Shown in pieces: positions 5,184 through 6,365 of a DNA stretch of 6,365 nucleotides; position 1 is the first letter of the stretch; each line of letters starts with the position of its first letter. The DNA is taken from the NCBI GenBank assembly GCA_900770645.1, contig CAAGKY010000032.1:1-6365 (forward strand), written 5' to 3'. Below the pieces are notes generated by a model, which was not told where the DNA came from, searched no databases, and was given only the letters and a program-made list of their open reading frames with translations. Source of the DNA: Bacilli bacterium (GTDB lineage Bacteria > Bacillota_I > Bacilli_A > ML615J-28 > CAG-313). A program made the translations under genes and the position numbers.

Positions 5184-5825
5184 ATGAAAGATATAGTTAA
5201 ATGTTATTTTCGAAATGCGCCTAAACAAGTAGCTGATGATTTAATTATGGTATCAGGTAATATTGGCTGTTTGGTGATTGGAGAATACAAAAAAATAAAA
5301 CCATTAATTAGTAACTTAAAAAAAGATGATTATTATTTAGAATATGAAACGATTAATAAAATGTTTGAATACCCTAATTTTATCGATGAAGAAGTAAGAA
5401 TTGAAAAAGGAGCCATCATCAGAGAAGGAGTAAAATTAGAAAAAGGCGTCGTAGTTTTAATGAACGCAACAATTAATGTTAATGCAGAAATTAAAGAATA
5501 TACAATGATAGATATGAATGTAGTAGTGGGGTCAAATGCTATAATAGGAGCTAATGTTCATGTGGGTGCAGGTAGTGTTATTAGTGGGGTTTTAGAACCG
5601 GCATCTACAAAACCAGTTATAATCGAAGATAATGTTTTTATAGGGGCAGGATCAGTAATTTTACCTGGTATTAGAGTTGGAGAAGGAGCTATAATTGGAG
5701 CTGGAAGTGTGGTCACAAAAGATGTGTTAAGCAATACCGTTGTCTATGGTAATCCCGCAAAACTAATTAAAGATGTCAATGAAACATTAAAAGATAAAGT
5801 TAAAAATAATCCTAATTTGAGATAG
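5184..5825 (+). CDS. dapH: Tetrahydrodipicolinate N-acetyltransferase
   Basis: The 213-residue protein matches DapH, which acetylates tetrahydrodipicolinate with acetyl-CoA in the acetylase branch of diaminopimelate/lysine synthesis (236 residues in Bacillus subtilis). The N-terminal domain (about 1-70) is shorter than in B. subtilis. From about residue 72 a left-handed beta-helix of hexapeptide repeats runs to about 195: RIEKGAIIREGVKLE, MNATINVNAEI, YTMIDMNVVVGSNA, VHVGAGSVISGVLEP, KPVIIEDNVFIGAG and a closing NPAKLIKDV. TMIDMN and the LEPASTKPV insertion separate DapH from other hexapeptide acetyltransferases. The ATG has only a weak GGTGAT upstream (5175-5180), and an in-frame TAA at 5166-5168 excludes a longer start. 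It is divergent from the Tyr/Pro-rich gene and its last 14 bases overlap the convergent carboxypeptidase gene. No other dap gene is in view. Confidence 0.92.
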   Translation: MKDIVKCYFRNAPKQVADDLIMVSGNIGCLVIGEYKKIKPLISNLKKDDYYLEYETINKMFEYPNFIDEEVRIEKGAIIREGVKLEKGVVVLMNATINVNAEIKEYTMIDMNVVVGSNAIIGANVHVGAGSVISGVLEPASTKPVIIEDNVFIGAGSVILPGIRVGEGAIIGAGSVVTKDVLSNTVVYGNPAKLIKDVNETLKDKVKNNPNLR

Positions 5826-6365
5826 GGATTTCTAGATATTTATAAAAATATTCTTCGAGTGTTAAGGTTTCTTCATAACATTTTTTCGCAACATCTACCC
5901 CTACATACCTATAATGCCAAGGCTCATATTCATAACCAGTAATCTCCTTTTTGTCTTTTGGATACCTTAAAATAAACCCGAATTTATGGGCATTACTTGA
6001 AAGAAACTCAAATTCTAAAGTATCTTCAAAGTGTATAGTGAGTCCAGTATTTAAACAAGCAACATCGACCGCAAGTCCAGTTTGATGTTCGGAAAAACCG
6101 GGTAAAGCTAAAAAATTATTGGAAATAAAATTATTAGTTTCCCAAAGTTTTAGTTGTTTATTATAACTTCTAAAACCAGAAAAAAGATAAAAATCTAAGT
6201 TATTTTGTTTTGCGAAAATTTCCATATTCTGATACTGTTTTAAAACCTCATCAACCAAATACATTTCTTCATTTACTCTTTTAATGTATTTAACGTTTTC
6301 TACTTTTACTAAATTGCTTGGAATATAGTTTTCGTCTAAAAAGTATTTTTTATTAACTAATAATA
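5812..6365 (-). CDS. VanY-type D-alanyl-D-alanine carboxypeptidase (5' end outside the window)
   Basis: The frame stays open from the TAG (complement of 5812-5814) to the window edge, 183 residues. An ATG at 6264 is not the true start: upstream in frame lie LLVNKKYFLDENYIPSNLVKV, a conserved VanY-family N-terminal stretch (usually LVNK...L...Y.P.DLV). Motifs in visible numbering are SGFRSY at 62-67, SEHQTGLAVD at 91-100 with zinc ligands His93 and Asp100, and EPWHYRYVG with catalytic Glu147 and zinc ligand His150. The enzyme is a zinc DD-carboxypeptidase that removes the terminal D-Ala from peptidoglycan stem peptides. Members are usually exported by an N-terminal signal or anchor, which would lie beyond the window. 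It ends inside the last codons of dapH on the opposite strand. It resembles housekeeping DacB/YodJ-like enzymes; no van regulatory genes are seen, so a vancomycin-resistance role is not supported. Confidence 0.93.
   Translation of the reverse strand, partial: LLVNKKYFLDENYIPSNLVKVENVKYIKRVNEEMYLVDEVLKQYQNMEIFAKQNNLDFYLFSGFRSYNKQLKLWETNNFISNNFLALPGFSEHQTGLAVDVACLNTGLTIHFEDTLEFEFLSSNAHKFGFILRYPKDKKEITGYEYEPWHYRYVGVDVAKKCYEETLTLEEYFYKYLEIPISN

Noticed and set aside
5812..6365. Vancomycin-resistance interpretation of the VanY-like gene
   Set aside because: No vanA/B ligase, vanH, vanX or two-component genes are in view, and the SEHQTGLAVD/EPWHYRYVG type is common in housekeeping carboxypeptidases.
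1..6365. tRNA, rRNA, CRISPR array, insertion sequence or phage attachment site
   Set aside because: None was seen; genes fill nearly all of the window and the intergenic gaps are below 80 bases.

Overview
The window is a compact, AT-rich stretch of chromosome from a spore-forming, low-GC Gram-positive bacterium (Bacillota, most likely class Bacilli). Two lines of evidence support this. Two sporulation-specific genes (spoVS and cotE) are recognisable from their sequences. The gene order rny-ymdB-spoVS-...-miaB-...-cotE is the order known from Bacillus subtilis and relatives. Tryptophan is encoded by TGG and TGA serves as a stop (end of the acetyltransferase gene), so the standard code applies and mycoplasma-type recoding is excluded. 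I cannot name genus or species; an uncultured or gut-associated AT-rich Bacilli lineage would fit.

Layout. The left part (1-3848) is all on the + strand: the 3' part of RNase Y (rny), YmdB phosphodiesterase, SpoVS, a RimJ/RimL-like GNAT acetyltransferase in the place where B. subtilis carries tdh-kbl, and the tRNA methylthiotransferase MiaB. ricA (ymcA), which lies between miaB and cotE in B. subtilis, is absent. The middle (3849-5110) is a spore-coat module: cotE, a cytosolic LysM protein with a tyrosine-rich tail, and, convergent to it on the - strand, a 73-residue protein with one hydrophobic segment, a Cys-Cys pair and a Tyr/Pro-rich tail. The right part (5184-6365) holds dapH (DAP/lysine pathway acetyltransferase) and, convergent and overlapping it by 14 bases, a VanY-type D-Ala-D-Ala carboxypeptidase that runs off the window end.

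How they work together. rny and ymdB form an RNA-turnover/signalling pair. SpoVS, CotE and probably the LysM and Tyr/Pro-rich proteins act in sporulation and coat assembly. DapH supplies diaminopimelate for peptidoglycan, and the VanY enzyme trims peptidoglycan stem peptides or recovers D-Ala. A good match to a sigma-E promoter lies between miaB and cotE and overlaps the miaB terminator, so the coat genes probably form a mother-cell operon (cotE-LysM). Intrinsic terminators or hairpins repeatedly overlap stop codons, which gives the locus its tight packing.

Most of the window is a well-known conserved locus. The least explained part is the pair of tyrosine-rich proteins beside cotE. No RNA gene, mobile element, CRISPR array or long non-coding stretch (over 300 bases) was seen.
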